A stretch of 64,000 nt of DNA from CAZUDI01 sp964618975 (GTDB taxonomy: Bacteria > Desulfobacterota > Desulfomonilia > UBA1062). The stretch lies in the NCBI GenBank assembly GCA_964618975.1, contig CAZUDI010000010.1, forward strand, positions 1-64,000, in the 5' to 3' direction. The position numbers and the translations under genes were made by a program. Positions 41,276-49,499 of this stretch are shown piece after piece. Positions within the stretch are counted from its first letter, which is position 1; each line of letters opens with the position of its first letter. The notes under the pieces were generated by a model. That model searched no databases. It saw only the letters and a program-made list of their open reading frames with translations, and had not been told where the DNA came from.

Positions 41276-42123
41276 CCGGATTCGGACAGGCGGAAAGTGA
41301 CGGCTACCGCATCGAGATCAAAGGCCTCAACCATCGTTATCGCGAGCTCAGACTCAAGCTTCCCCGTGAGTTGGGTTCGCTGGAGATGCTGCTTAGGGAA
41401 CAGCTCACCGAGCAGATCAAACGCGGCAAGGTGGAGGTCGTCATCACCCGGAGTTCCCCGGCCGGCCAGGAAGGTGCCTTTGCCGTCAACTGGCCGCAGG
41501 CGAGGGCCTGTGAGCACGAGCTGCGGGCCATGGCCGCGGAGTTCGGCGGAGAGGTGAGCTTTCGGGAAATCCTCTGGATCCCCGGGGTGATCCAGGAAAC
41601 TCCCGGCGATGCACAGTCCGAACTGGCCAGGATCCAGACCTGTCTGCAACAGGCCATGCAGGACTTCAACGCCTCCAAGGAACGCGAGGGCGCGCGCCTT
41701 AAGACCGACATGGTCGGACGCATACAACAACTGCTCGCCCTGCAGGAGGCCATGCAGCGAGAGGCCGAACATGTCCCCCAAGTGTACCGCGAGAAGCTCG
41801 CTACTCGACTGAATGTCCTCCTAGCGGGACATGGCCAGGACATCGACGAGATGCGGCTGGCCCAGGAGGTGGCGATCCTGGCCGACAAGGCGGATATCAC
41901 CGAGGAACTCGTCCGTCTCAAGAGCCATCTCTCCGGCTTCATCGAGGTGCTCTCCCAGACCAAGGAGCCCGTGGGCCGACGCCTCGATTTCATCCTTCAG
42001 GAAATCAACCGTGAGATCAATACAATCGGTTCCAAATCTCAGCTCGCGCCCCTCAGTCACCTGGTCATCGATGCCAAGACCGAGGCGGAAAAAATCCGCG
42101 AGCAGGTTCAGAATATCGAATAA
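41260..42123 (+). CDS. yicC: YicC-family endoribonuclease
   Basis: A 287-residue protein beginning RSMTGFGQAESDGYRIEIKGLNHRYRELRLKLPREL, the family signature, with the long coiled helix RLDFILQEINREINTIGSKS at the C-terminus. E. coli YicC cleaves small RNAs. The yicC-remA-gmk order is widely conserved. Confidence 0.93.
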   Translation: MPRSMTGFGQAESDGYRIEIKGLNHRYRELRLKLPRELGSLEMLLREQLTEQIKRGKVEVVITRSSPAGQEGAFAVNWPQARACEHELRAMAAEFGGEVSFREILWIPGVIQETPGDAQSELARIQTCLQQAMQDFNASKEREGARLKTDMVGRIQQLLALQEAMQREAEHVPQVYREKLATRLNVLLAGHGQDIDEMRLAQEVAILADKADITEELVRLKSHLSGFIEVLSQTKEPVGRRLDFILQEINREINTIGSKSQLAPLSHLVIDAKTEAEKIREQVQNIE

Positions 42124-42153
42124 TTTTTTTCAAGAGGAGAAAGGAGCGCTATC

Positions 42154-42435
42154 ATGGGCCAGAACGACTACAAGCTGCTGAACATCGGATTCAATAATGG
42201 CGTGGTTGCCGCGCGCATAGTCGCCATCGTCAACCCTTCATCCTCCCCCATGAAACGCTTTCGCGAGGAAGCCCGTCAGCGCGGGCAGCTGATCGATGCC
42301 ACCCAGGGGAGAAAAACCCGCTCCATCATCATCACCGACAGCTCGCACGTCATCCTGAGCGCCATCCAGGCCGAAACCATTGCCAACCGCCTGCTGGACG
42401 GCGGCTCCAAGGATGGAGACAAGGAGAAGGCTTGA
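42154..42435 (+). CDS. remA: RemA/DUF370 family regulator
   Basis: A 93-residue protein with the RemA pattern: LLNIGFNNGVVAARIVAIVNPSSSPMKRF and LIDATQGRKTRSIIITDSSHVILSAIQAETIANRL. In Bacillus RemA is a DNA-binding regulator of matrix genes; here it sits in the usual yicC-remA-gmk context. Its stop overlaps the gmk TTG start. Confidence 0.9.
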   Translation: MGQNDYKLLNIGFNNGVVAARIVAIVNPSSSPMKRFREEARQRGQLIDATQGRKTRSIIITDSSHVILSAIQAETIANRLLDGGSKDGDKEKA

Positions 42436-43028
42436 GGCTGCTTCTATCCGGCCCCTCCGGGGTCGGCAAATCTACCCTCATCAAGGAACTTCTCGCGCGG
42501 CAGGAGGATCTGGTCCTGTCCGTCTCCGCTACCACCCGTCCCCCGCGCCCGGGGGAACGCGAAGGCATCGACTACCACTTCGTGAGCCGCGAGATCTTCG
42601 AGGAGATGCTTGCCCAGGATGCCTTTCTGGAGTGGGCCCGCGTTCACGACCACCTCTACGGCACCCCGCTGGCATGGATCAGTGCGCAGGAGCGCGCCGG
42701 CAGGAATATCCTCTTCGACATCGACGTTCAGGGCGTGGCCCAGGCCCAAGAAAAACACTTCCAGGGCTGCTATGTCTTCATCGTGCCCCCCGATCTTGAG
42801 GAGCTCGAGAGGCGACTGAACCGGCGGGGGACCGAGGACACGGGGGCCCTCTCCCGGCGTCTGGCCAATGCCAGGCTGGAGCTCGCACGCTGGAGGATGT
42901 ATGACTACGTGGTCATCAACCGGGATATCCCCCAGGCGCTGAAGGATATCGAGACAATCATGCGCGCCTACCGTCTCTCCACCCCCTTCGCACAGGAGCG
43001 TCTTCCATGGCTTTCAATGATAGAGTGA
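42432..43028 (+). CDS. gmk: Guanylate kinase
   Basis: A 198-residue GMP kinase: P-loop GPSGVGKST, GMP-binding region SATTRPPRPGEREGIDYHFVS, and the adenine lid RRGTEDTGALSRRL. TTG start overlaps remA. The last 22 bases overlap the pyrF start. All residues expected for activity are present. Confidence 0.95.
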   Translation: MRLLLSGPSGVGKSTLIKELLARQEDLVLSVSATTRPPRPGEREGIDYHFVSREIFEEMLAQDAFLEWARVHDHLYGTPLAWISAQERAGRNILFDIDVQGVAQAQEKHFQGCYVFIVPPDLEELERRLNRRGTEDTGALSRRLANARLELARWRMYDYVVINRDIPQALKDIETIMRAYRLSTPFAQERLPWLSMIE

Positions 43029-43738
43029 TCTTCGCCCTCGACGTGGGCAATGCCCGGGCAGCCCGGGATTGGGTAAGCCGGCTAGAATTCGAGGTGGGCT
43101 ATTTCAAGGTAGGCCTCGAGCTCTTCACGGCCGAAGGCCCGCCCATGGTAGCCATGCTCAGGGATGCCGGCAGGCGGTGTTTCCTCGACCTGAAGTTCCA
43201 TGATATTCCCAACACCGTGCGCGGGGCGGTGCAATCGGCCACTCGACTCGGCGCCGAGATCATGACCGTGCACCTCTCCGGAGGCATGGCCATGCTGCGG
43301 GCAGCCAAGGAGGCCTCGCTGGCCGAGGCCCATGCGCTCAGGATTGCCGCCCCCAAAATCGTCGGAGTCAGTGTGCTGACCTCACTGGCGGACGAAGACC
43401 TGCCGTCGCTGGGCATTGACGGCACCGTATCCGAACAGATCCTGCGCCTAGCCGACCTGGCCCGCGCCAGCGGCATCGACGGCATGGTCTGCTCGCCGGC
43501 CGATCTGAGTGTCCTCAGAAAGGCCGTGCCGCCGGACTTCCTACTCATCACCCCCGGGGTCAGACCGTCTGGGACGGGCAGGGGCGATCAGGCGCGCGTG
43601 GCCACACCCGGAGAAGCCATCGCTCTAGGCGCCGACCTGCTGGTCATCGGACGCCCCATCTCGCAGGCCGCCGATCCTGTCCTGGCGGTGAGGCATATCG
43701 TGCAGGAGATGGAGGCGTGCCACGGCAGCCGGCGCTGA
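43007..43738 (+). CDS. pyrF: Orotidine 5'-phosphate decarboxylase
   Basis: A 243-residue pyrimidine enzyme forming UMP. The catalytic block FLDLKFHDIPNTV (Asp-Lys-x-x-Asp) is intact, as are FALDVGNA at the start, and LITPGVRPSG and GADLLVIGRPI in the phosphate-binding part. Translation starts inside gmk, so coupled. Confidence 0.95.
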   Translation: MAFNDRVIFALDVGNARAARDWVSRLEFEVGYFKVGLELFTAEGPPMVAMLRDAGRRCFLDLKFHDIPNTVRGAVQSATRLGAEIMTVHLSGGMAMLRAAKEASLAEAHALRIAAPKIVGVSVLTSLADEDLPSLGIDGTVSEQILRLADLARASGIDGMVCSPADLSVLRKAVPPDFLLITPGVRPSGTGRGDQARVATPGEAIALGADLLVIGRPISQAADPVLAVRHIVQEMEACHGSRR

Positions 43739-43857
43739 AGGTCCGCCCTGCGGGCCATCGTGGTCATATGGATCGATTGGAACCTTGCATTTTGCCCCGG
43801 GCTTGAGTAAAAAGTGGCAGTCACCCTGATGACATATGATAAAGGATTACGTCTTTC

Positions 43858-44751
43858 ATGCTGGTACCAAACATTCTGAGCCAGAGAAGCATCACCTTCA
43901 GTTTTGAGTTCTTCCCGCCCAAGACCGAAGGCACCTGGGAGCGGCTCTTTCTGACTATCGCGGATCTCATGCCGCTCAAGCCCTCGTGGGTGAGCGTGAC
44001 CTATGGGGCGGGCGGCTCCACTCGTGACCGCACCCATGACCTCGTGGTGCGCATCAAACGCGAGACCGACCTCACGGTGGTCTCGCACCTCACGTGCGTG
44101 GGCTCGTGCCGGGACGAGATTACGGGCATCCTCGATCGCTACGACGGGGCCGGGGTCCACAACATCCTGGCCCTCAAGGGCGACCCGCCCCAGGATGCGA
44201 CGGACTGGAACCCCACTGGTGACGACTTCACCCATGCCGCCGACCTGGTAGGCTTTATCAAGAGGCACTTCCCCCACATGAGCGTGGGGGTGGCGGGATT
44301 CTGTGAGGGTCACCCGGCGACCCCCAATCGCATCCGCGAGATCGAGCATCTCAAGGCCAAGGTCGATGCCGGGGCCGACTACATCATCACCCAGCTCTTC
44401 TTCGACAACCGCGATTTCTACGACTTCCGCGAGCGCTGCGAACTGGCGGGCATCCACGTGCCCATCATCGCGGGCATCATGCCCGTCATCAGCCGTTCCG
44501 GCATGTACCGCATGGCCGAGCTCGCCGCCGGAGCCCGAGTGCCGGCGCGCCTGCTCAAGGCCATCTCGCGCGCCCAGACCGACGAGTACGTGGAGAAGAT
44601 CGGCATCCACTGGGCCACCGAGCAGGTGCGCGATCTCATCGACAATAACGTGCGCGGGGTGCATTTCTATACCCTGAACAACTCCCGCGCCACCCTGAGC
44701 ATCTACGAGTCGCTCGGGGTGCGCGATTCGCTCCAGCTCTCCGAGCCCTGA
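43858..44751 (+). CDS. metF: Methylenetetrahydrofolate reductase
   Basis: A 297-residue flavoprotein reducing 5,10-methylene-THF to 5-methyl-THF. Motifs: FSFEFFPPKTEGTWERL, VSVTYGAGGSTRDRT, HLTCVGSCRDEI, ILALKGDPPQD and QLFFDNRDFYDF. The 119-base region upstream has no recognised riboswitch. The downstream esterase start overlaps its stop (TGATG). Confidence 0.95.
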   Translation: MLVPNILSQRSITFSFEFFPPKTEGTWERLFLTIADLMPLKPSWVSVTYGAGGSTRDRTHDLVVRIKRETDLTVVSHLTCVGSCRDEITGILDRYDGAGVHNILALKGDPPQDATDWNPTGDDFTHAADLVGFIKRHFPHMSVGVAGFCEGHPATPNRIREIEHLKAKVDAGADYIITQLFFDNRDFYDFRERCELAGIHVPIIAGIMPVISRSGMYRMAELAAGARVPARLLKAISRAQTDEYVEKIGIHWATEQVRDLIDNNVRGVHFYTLNNSRATLSIYESLGVRDSLQLSEP

Positions 44752-45743
44752 TGCACGCCTTGACGCCCCCGCCCCGGGTGAAGCGCCTTCCCGGAAGAAA
44801 GCCACGCGTCGCCGCACTCGCGGCCGTCCTCCTTGTGGTATGGTACGGCTTTGCCCCGGCCGGAACACAAACCGGCCTGGTGCAAGCAACCCTGACCCAT
44901 GACGGCCTCGAGCGCACCTATGCCTACTACTGTCCGGCCGAACTGCCGCAGAAGGCCCCGCTCGTCTTCGTTCTCCATGGTTCATATGGCTCGGGACGTT
45001 CCATCCGCAGGACCCTGCAGGGCCGCCTCGAGCAACTGGCCGACCAGGAAGGCTTCGTGGTCGTTTATCCCGACGGCTATCGGAAGCACTGGAATGGGTG
45101 CCGGACGACCCCTAAGGATGCGGCACACAAAATGAACGTGGACGATGAGGGTTTTTTATGCGCCCTCATCGATACCCTGGTCCGCAAACACGACATCGAC
45201 CGCACCCGCGTCTATGCTGTAGGGTTCTCCAACGGGGGTCATCTGTGTTTTCGTCTGGCCCATGAGGCCCCCCTGCATTTTGCGGCCCTGGCCACAGTGG
45301 CTGCCCAGCTCCCCGCCCCGCACAATTCTGCCTGCCGAAAGCCCCCCGGGGCCGTGCCGTTCCTGTTCATCAACGGCACGCATGATCCCATCAGTCCCTT
45401 CGAAGGTGGGCAGGTACGCCTCTTGGGTCTCTGGAGTAAAGGGCACGTGCTCTCCGCCTGGGCCAGCGCTACCGAGCTCGCCAAGGCCAACGGCCAGCAG
45501 GGGGAGCCTTGCCGGATAGATTTACCGGACATGTCCACCCGGGACAGGTCCCGGGTGGAGTTGATCAGCTGGGACAAGGATGTGCACCTGTACGTAGTGC
45601 ACGGCGGAGGGCATACCCTGCCCGGAGCGCGGCAGTATCTCCCGGCCCTGCTCGTAGGCAGGACGAACCGGGATATATGTACAGCGGATGTGATCTGGAA
45701 CTTCTTCAAACAACACCATGCACGGCCGGATACGGCGCCATGA
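44751..45743 (+). CDS. Exported PHB-depolymerase/feruloyl-esterase-like hydrolase
   Basis: A 330-residue alpha/beta hydrolase of the LpqC/poly(3-hydroxybutyrate) depolymerase type. An N-terminal hydrophobic segment (VAALAAVLLVVWYGFAP) suggests a signal peptide or anchor. The nucleophile lies in GFSNGG, the acid in NGTHDPI and the histidine in VHGGGHTLPGA. The substrate cannot be named. Starts on the metF stop and overlaps arfB. Confidence 0.82.
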   Translation: MHALTPPPRVKRLPGRKPRVAALAAVLLVVWYGFAPAGTQTGLVQATLTHDGLERTYAYYCPAELPQKAPLVFVLHGSYGSGRSIRRTLQGRLEQLADQEGFVVVYPDGYRKHWNGCRTTPKDAAHKMNVDDEGFLCALIDTLVRKHDIDRTRVYAVGFSNGGHLCFRLAHEAPLHFAALATVAAQLPAPHNSACRKPPGAVPFLFINGTHDPISPFEGGQVRLLGLWSKGHVLSAWASATELAKANGQQGEPCRIDLPDMSTRDRSRVELISWDKDVHLYVVHGGGHTLPGARQYLPALLVGRTNRDICTADVIWNFFKQHHARPDTAP

Positions 45744-46168
45744 TCCGCATTACCGACACGATCGGCCTTGACGAGAGGGAGGTGGTCGAGGAGTTCATCC
45801 GTGCCTCGGGTCCGGGCGGACAGAATGTCAACAAGGTGTCCTCAGCCGTGCAGTTGCGCTTCGACCTTGGCCACTCGAGCTGCCTGCCGGAGGAGGTGCG
45901 CACGCGAGTGATGCAGCTCGCCGGCAGACGTCTGACACGGGAGGGGCACCTCATCATCACAGCCCGCCGCTTCCGCACCCAGCACCGCAACCGGCTCGAC
46001 GCCTGGCAACGTCTCATCGCGCTCATCCGTGAGGGGACCTCCCCGCCCCGGGAGCGCCGCAGGACGCGCCCGAGCCGGGCGGCGCTGTCACGCCGGCGTG
46101 AGGAAAGGTGCAAGCAGTCCTTGCGCAAGGCGCGGCGCGCCCCAGTGGGATCACGGGACCGTGACTGA
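45740..46168 (+). CDS. arfB: Alternative ribosome-rescue factor ArfB-type (peptidyl-tRNA hydrolase)
   Basis: A 142-residue release-factor-like protein with the catalytic GGQ loop (ASGPGGQNVNKVSSAVQLRFD) and a basic Arg-rich C-terminal tail as in ArfB/YaeJ. It hydrolyses peptidyl-tRNA on stalled ribosomes. The ATG at 45740 overlaps the esterase stop (ATGA). A longer frame upstream is not supported. Confidence 0.9.
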   Translation: MIRITDTIGLDEREVVEEFIRASGPGGQNVNKVSSAVQLRFDLGHSSCLPEEVRTRVMQLAGRRLTREGHLIITARRFRTQHRNRLDAWQRLIALIREGTSPPRERRRTRPSRAALSRRREERCKQSLRKARRAPVGSRDRD

Positions 46169-46275
46169 AGGGGCCAGCCCCCTAAACTCTGCGCGCCGAG
46201 AAACCGAAGAGCTATGCTATGCATCGTGGATGCGTCCAGACGCATCCACGCGAAAGACAATGCAAGGAGTATGCT

Positions 46276-47196
46276 ATGAGACTTCTCACCCGTTCGGATT
46301 TCGACGGACTCGGCTGTGCTGTTCTGCTCAATGAGGTTGGTATCATCGACGAGATCAAGTTCGTGCACCCCAAGGACGTGCAGGACGGCATGGTCGAGGT
46401 GACCGCCGACGATCTGCTGGCCAACATCCCTTATGTCCCCGGCTGCGGCCTGTGGTTTGACCATCACTCCAGCGAGGCCGAGCGCAGGGCCTTCGGCGCC
46501 TTTGCCGGGGCGAGTGACCCCGCGGCTCCATCTGCAGCCCGCGTGGTGTATGACTACTACAACGACGGGAAGCGTTTCCGGGACAAGCACTTTGAGGAGC
46601 TCGTTGCAGCGGTGGACAAGGCCGATTCGGCCGCTTTCACGGCCGACGAGATCCAGAACCCCACAGGGTGGGTGCTGCTCTCCTTTATCATGGATCCGAG
46701 AACCGGTCTGGGACGCTATCACGACTACCGCATCAGCAACTATCAGCTCATGATGGACATGATTGGATATTGTCGCACCAGGCATATAGATGAGATCCTC
46801 GCCCAGGAGGACGTGCAGGAACGCGTGCAGCGCTACTTCGAGCAGGATCGGCTCTTCCGGGAGATGGTCACGGCCCACACAACCATCCGCGGCAACGTCA
46901 TCGTGCTGGACCTGAGGGACCAGGAAGAGATCTTCACGGGTAACCGCTTCCTGCTCTACAGCCTTTATCCCGCACAGAACATCTCCATCCAGGTGATCTG
47001 GGGTCTTAGACGGCAGAACGTCGTCATGACCTGCGGCCACAGCATCATCAACAAGACCTCCAAGACCGATGTGGGCTCCCTCATGCTGCGCTACGGCGGT
47101 GGCGGACATCACCGGGTGGGTACCTGCCAGGTTCCCACCCCTAAGGCGGATACCATACTGGAAGAACTCGTCTGCCACATGAATGCGGACGGCTGA
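46276..47196 (+). CDS. DHH/DHHA1 family phosphoesterase
   Basis: A 306-residue protein with the metal-binding motifs of the DHH family: RSDFDGLGCAVLL (motif I), the DHH-equivalent WFDHHSSEAE, and the C-terminal RYGGGGHHRVGTCQVP (DHHA1 type). Such enzymes hydrolyse nanoRNA, polyphosphate or cyclic dinucleotides; which one is unknown here. The ATG at 46276 follows AAGGAG; a stable hairpin (46226-46251) lies upstream of the start and could affect translation. Confidence 0.85.
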   Translation: MRLLTRSDFDGLGCAVLLNEVGIIDEIKFVHPKDVQDGMVEVTADDLLANIPYVPGCGLWFDHHSSEAERRAFGAFAGASDPAAPSAARVVYDYYNDGKRFRDKHFEELVAAVDKADSAAFTADEIQNPTGWVLLSFIMDPRTGLGRYHDYRISNYQLMMDMIGYCRTRHIDEILAQEDVQERVQRYFEQDRLFREMVTAHTTIRGNVIVLDLRDQEEIFTGNRFLLYSLYPAQNISIQVIWGLRRQNVVMTCGHSIINKTSKTDVGSLMLRYGGGGHHRVGTCQVPTPKADTILEELVCHMNADG

Positions 47197-47295
47197 GCTT
47201 ATAGACGTGGCCCATCCAGGAAAACCGCACAAGGAGATGCAATATTTCCCGTTGATATTCTCCGGGTCTTTCCTGTAAGAGGGGTGCTTGGCGCA

Positions 47296-47364
47296 AGCAT
47301 GACGGGGTACGCCCCATATCCCTTATGAAACCATACGTGGCGGGGAAGGCGCCCCATAGCGGAT
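47296..47364 (+). repeat. Dispersed repeat, copy R6
   Basis: Short, diverged copy: AGCATGACGGGGTACGCCCC...GGGGAAGGCGCCCCATAGCG. It lies 31 bases before the aminotransferase ATG. Confidence 0.55.
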
Positions 47365-47394
47365 GCGTGAGTAATATCGAGGTAACATGAGAGA

Positions 47395-48459
47395 ATGAAT
47401 ACGAAACTGTCACCATCAATGTTCATCGGGATCCAGGGCGACGATATCATCTCCTTCGGTTCTGGGCAACCCGACCTGCCCCCCCCGAGCGCCGTCTACA
47501 AGATCCTGCCCGACTACAACAAGTTCAAATACGGGCTCGTCCAGGGACAGTCCAACCTGAGAGAGGCCCTGGCCCAGCAGTACCCCTACTCCACCGCGGA
47601 CAGCTTTGTCATCACCAACGGTGCCTCCGAGGCGTTGGACCTTGTGCTGCGGGTGATCGCCCAAAACGGTTCCGGCAAGAAGAACAAGGTGCTCCTGACC
47701 CGCCCGTACTACTACTCCTATCTGCCCATGGTGCAGATGGCCGGCATGGAACCGGTCTTCACGGATCAGGTGGAAGGCCGGATCGACTTCGACGACTTCG
47801 CACAGAAGGTCCCCGAATGCAAGGCGGTCATCATCAACTCGCCCTCCAACCCCACGGGTCGGGTGGAGTCGGTGGATACGCTCAAGCGGATCGAGAGTCT
47901 CACGAGCGAGTTGGGGGTCTACGTGCTCTCGGACGAGGTCTACAAGGACCTCATCTATGTGCGCGAGAACTACCTGATCAAGGGACCGCACGTGGTCACC
48001 ATCAACTCCTTCTCCAAGACCTACGCCATGTGCGGCTTCCGCGTTGGCTATCTCTGGTCGCTGGATCAGGACCTGGTGGAGCGGGTCATCGAGGCCAAAT
48101 CGCACACCTCCATGAACACGAACATCCTCGGACAGGAAATGGCCTTTGAGGCCACCAAGGTCCCGGAGAGCTTCATCAGCAACCAGCTCGAGATCTGGGA
48201 AAGCCGGCGTGACCTCATCTTTGAGGGCCTCAGATCGCTGGGCTTCGATCTCTGGAAACCCGAGGGAGCCTTCTACGTGCTGCCCAGGGTCAAAAACCCT
48301 GAAGACTTTGTCAGCACCATGTTTTACAAGTACAAGGTCATAACGTATCTGGGGGAATGGTTCGGGGCTCCCGAACGGGTCAGATTCTCCTATGCCCTGG
48401 ATGTGGACAAGATCGAGGAGGGGCTCAGGAGAATCGAGCAGTATCTGCAGGAGGCCTGA
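47395..48459 (+). CDS. Class I/II pyridoxal-phosphate aminotransferase
   Basis: A 354-residue fold-type I aminotransferase. Motifs: SFGSGQPDLPPP at the start, INSPSNPTGRVES, the PLP phosphate-binding region and the Schiff-base lysine in INSFSKTYAMCGFRVGYL, plus ARG-equivalent RVRFSYALD near the end. It is slightly short relative to typical aspartate aminotransferases but complete. The natural substrate is not evident. A PAS protein gene follows after 16 bases. Confidence 0.88.
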   Translation: MNTKLSPSMFIGIQGDDIISFGSGQPDLPPPSAVYKILPDYNKFKYGLVQGQSNLREALAQQYPYSTADSFVITNGASEALDLVLRVIAQNGSGKKNKVLLTRPYYYSYLPMVQMAGMEPVFTDQVEGRIDFDDFAQKVPECKAVIINSPSNPTGRVESVDTLKRIESLTSELGVYVLSDEVYKDLIYVRENYLIKGPHVVTINSFSKTYAMCGFRVGYLWSLDQDLVERVIEAKSHTSMNTNILGQEMAFEATKVPESFISNQLEIWESRRDLIFEGLRSLGFDLWKPEGAFYVLPRVKNPEDFVSTMFYKYKVITYLGEWFGAPERVRFSYALDVDKIEEGLRRIEQYLQEA

Positions 48460-48475
48460 CAGGCCAGGAGAGGCG

Positions 48476-49189
48476 ATGAAGGACAACAGGACCACACCGC
48501 CTGAGGATGGCTGCTTCTTTTCCGACAGCGACCTGACGGTTGCCGAACAGATCCATCTGTGCACCAACCTCATCCAGAACTGCGCCGTGGCCATCTTCGC
48601 CATCGACATGCATCATCTGGTGATCCACTGGAACAAGGCCTGCGAGGAGCTAACCGGCATTCCGGCATCCGACATGCTGGGAAGCAGCAACCACTGGAAG
48701 CCCTTCTACCGGCACAAACGCCGCTGTCTCTCGGACATCGTCATCGATCATGAGCGCAGCGCGAACGAGACCTACAGCGTCTACGGCCCCTCGGTGCTGA
48801 TCCCCGGCGGCCTGCACGCCGAAGGCTGGTATGCCGACCTCGGCGGACACGACCGCTACATCATCTATGACGCCGCCCCCCTCCTGGACAACACCGGCAG
48901 GATACTCGGCGCCGTGGAATCCCTGCAGGACATCACCACGCTCAAGCGCATGGAAGAGGAGCGTACGCGCCTGTATACCGAACTCAAAGAGGCCACCAAC
49001 AAGATCAAGACGCTCAAGGGCCTCATTCCCATCTGCGCGGCCTGCAAGAAGATCCGGGACGATACGGGTTACTGGAACCAGCTCGAGTCCTACCTTGAGC
49101 TGCACTCCGAGGCCGAGTTCAGCCATGGCCTGTGCCCGGAGTGCAAAAGGCGGCTCTTCCCCCCGGATTCCACCAACGACCCGGACTGA
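48476..49189 (+). CDS. PAS domain protein with C-terminal Cys-rich motif
   Basis: A 237-residue protein. A PAS domain (about 25-160: NCAVAIFAIDMHHLVIHWNKACEELTGIPASDMLG, ending in GAVESLQDITTLKRMEEER) is followed by a short coiled helix and a C-terminal block with CAACKKIRDDTGYWNQLESY...HGLCPECKRRLFP. That CxxC...CPxC block is a recurrent C-terminal tag of PAS proteins in this group and may bind metal. There is no kinase or cyclase output. The ATG at 48476 follows GGAG. Confidence 0.83.
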   Translation: MKDNRTTPPEDGCFFSDSDLTVAEQIHLCTNLIQNCAVAIFAIDMHHLVIHWNKACEELTGIPASDMLGSSNHWKPFYRHKRRCLSDIVIDHERSANETYSVYGPSVLIPGGLHAEGWYADLGGHDRYIIYDAAPLLDNTGRILGAVESLQDITTLKRMEEERTRLYTELKEATNKIKTLKGLIPICAACKKIRDDTGYWNQLESYLELHSEAEFSHGLCPECKRRLFPPDSTNDPD

Positions 49190-49404
49190 GGCGCTGCCAC
49201 GCGGCAGGACCTCAGTCCGACCGCAAGCAGGCAGGAACCTCCATCAAGCCCTGACCTCCTCTTCCATTCAACATACAGCCGGAAAGGCACCCCCCCTGCG
49301 GGCCCCATCAGATACGCCTTGTCACAGCTCAGAAGCGCTCCTTGCGACCCTCAAACGGGAATATCCTTCAAAATCATTGTCCTGTATCTCGGGCAATGGT
49401 ATGA

Positions 49405-49485
49405 GGAAGCAGGGGCATGGCGCCCAGGGCACACCCTGGCCCCCCGTTGACGAGCAAGCGGTAAGGGAATGGACCCCTAGCGATT
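49405..49485 (+). repeat. Dispersed repeat, copy R7
   Basis: Contains AGGGGCATGGCGCCCAGGG, TTGACGAGCAAGCGG and GGGAATGGACCCCTAGC plus GATT. It ends 14 bases before the nnr ATG, with the RBS in between; otherwise the 310-base gap from 49190 shows nothing. Confidence 0.7.
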
Positions 49486-49499
49486 AAGGGAGGTGGCAC

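Noticed and set aside
43739..43857. SAM or other methionine riboswitch before metF
   Set aside because: The 119-base region shows none of the conserved cores of known SAM riboswitches that I can recognise.
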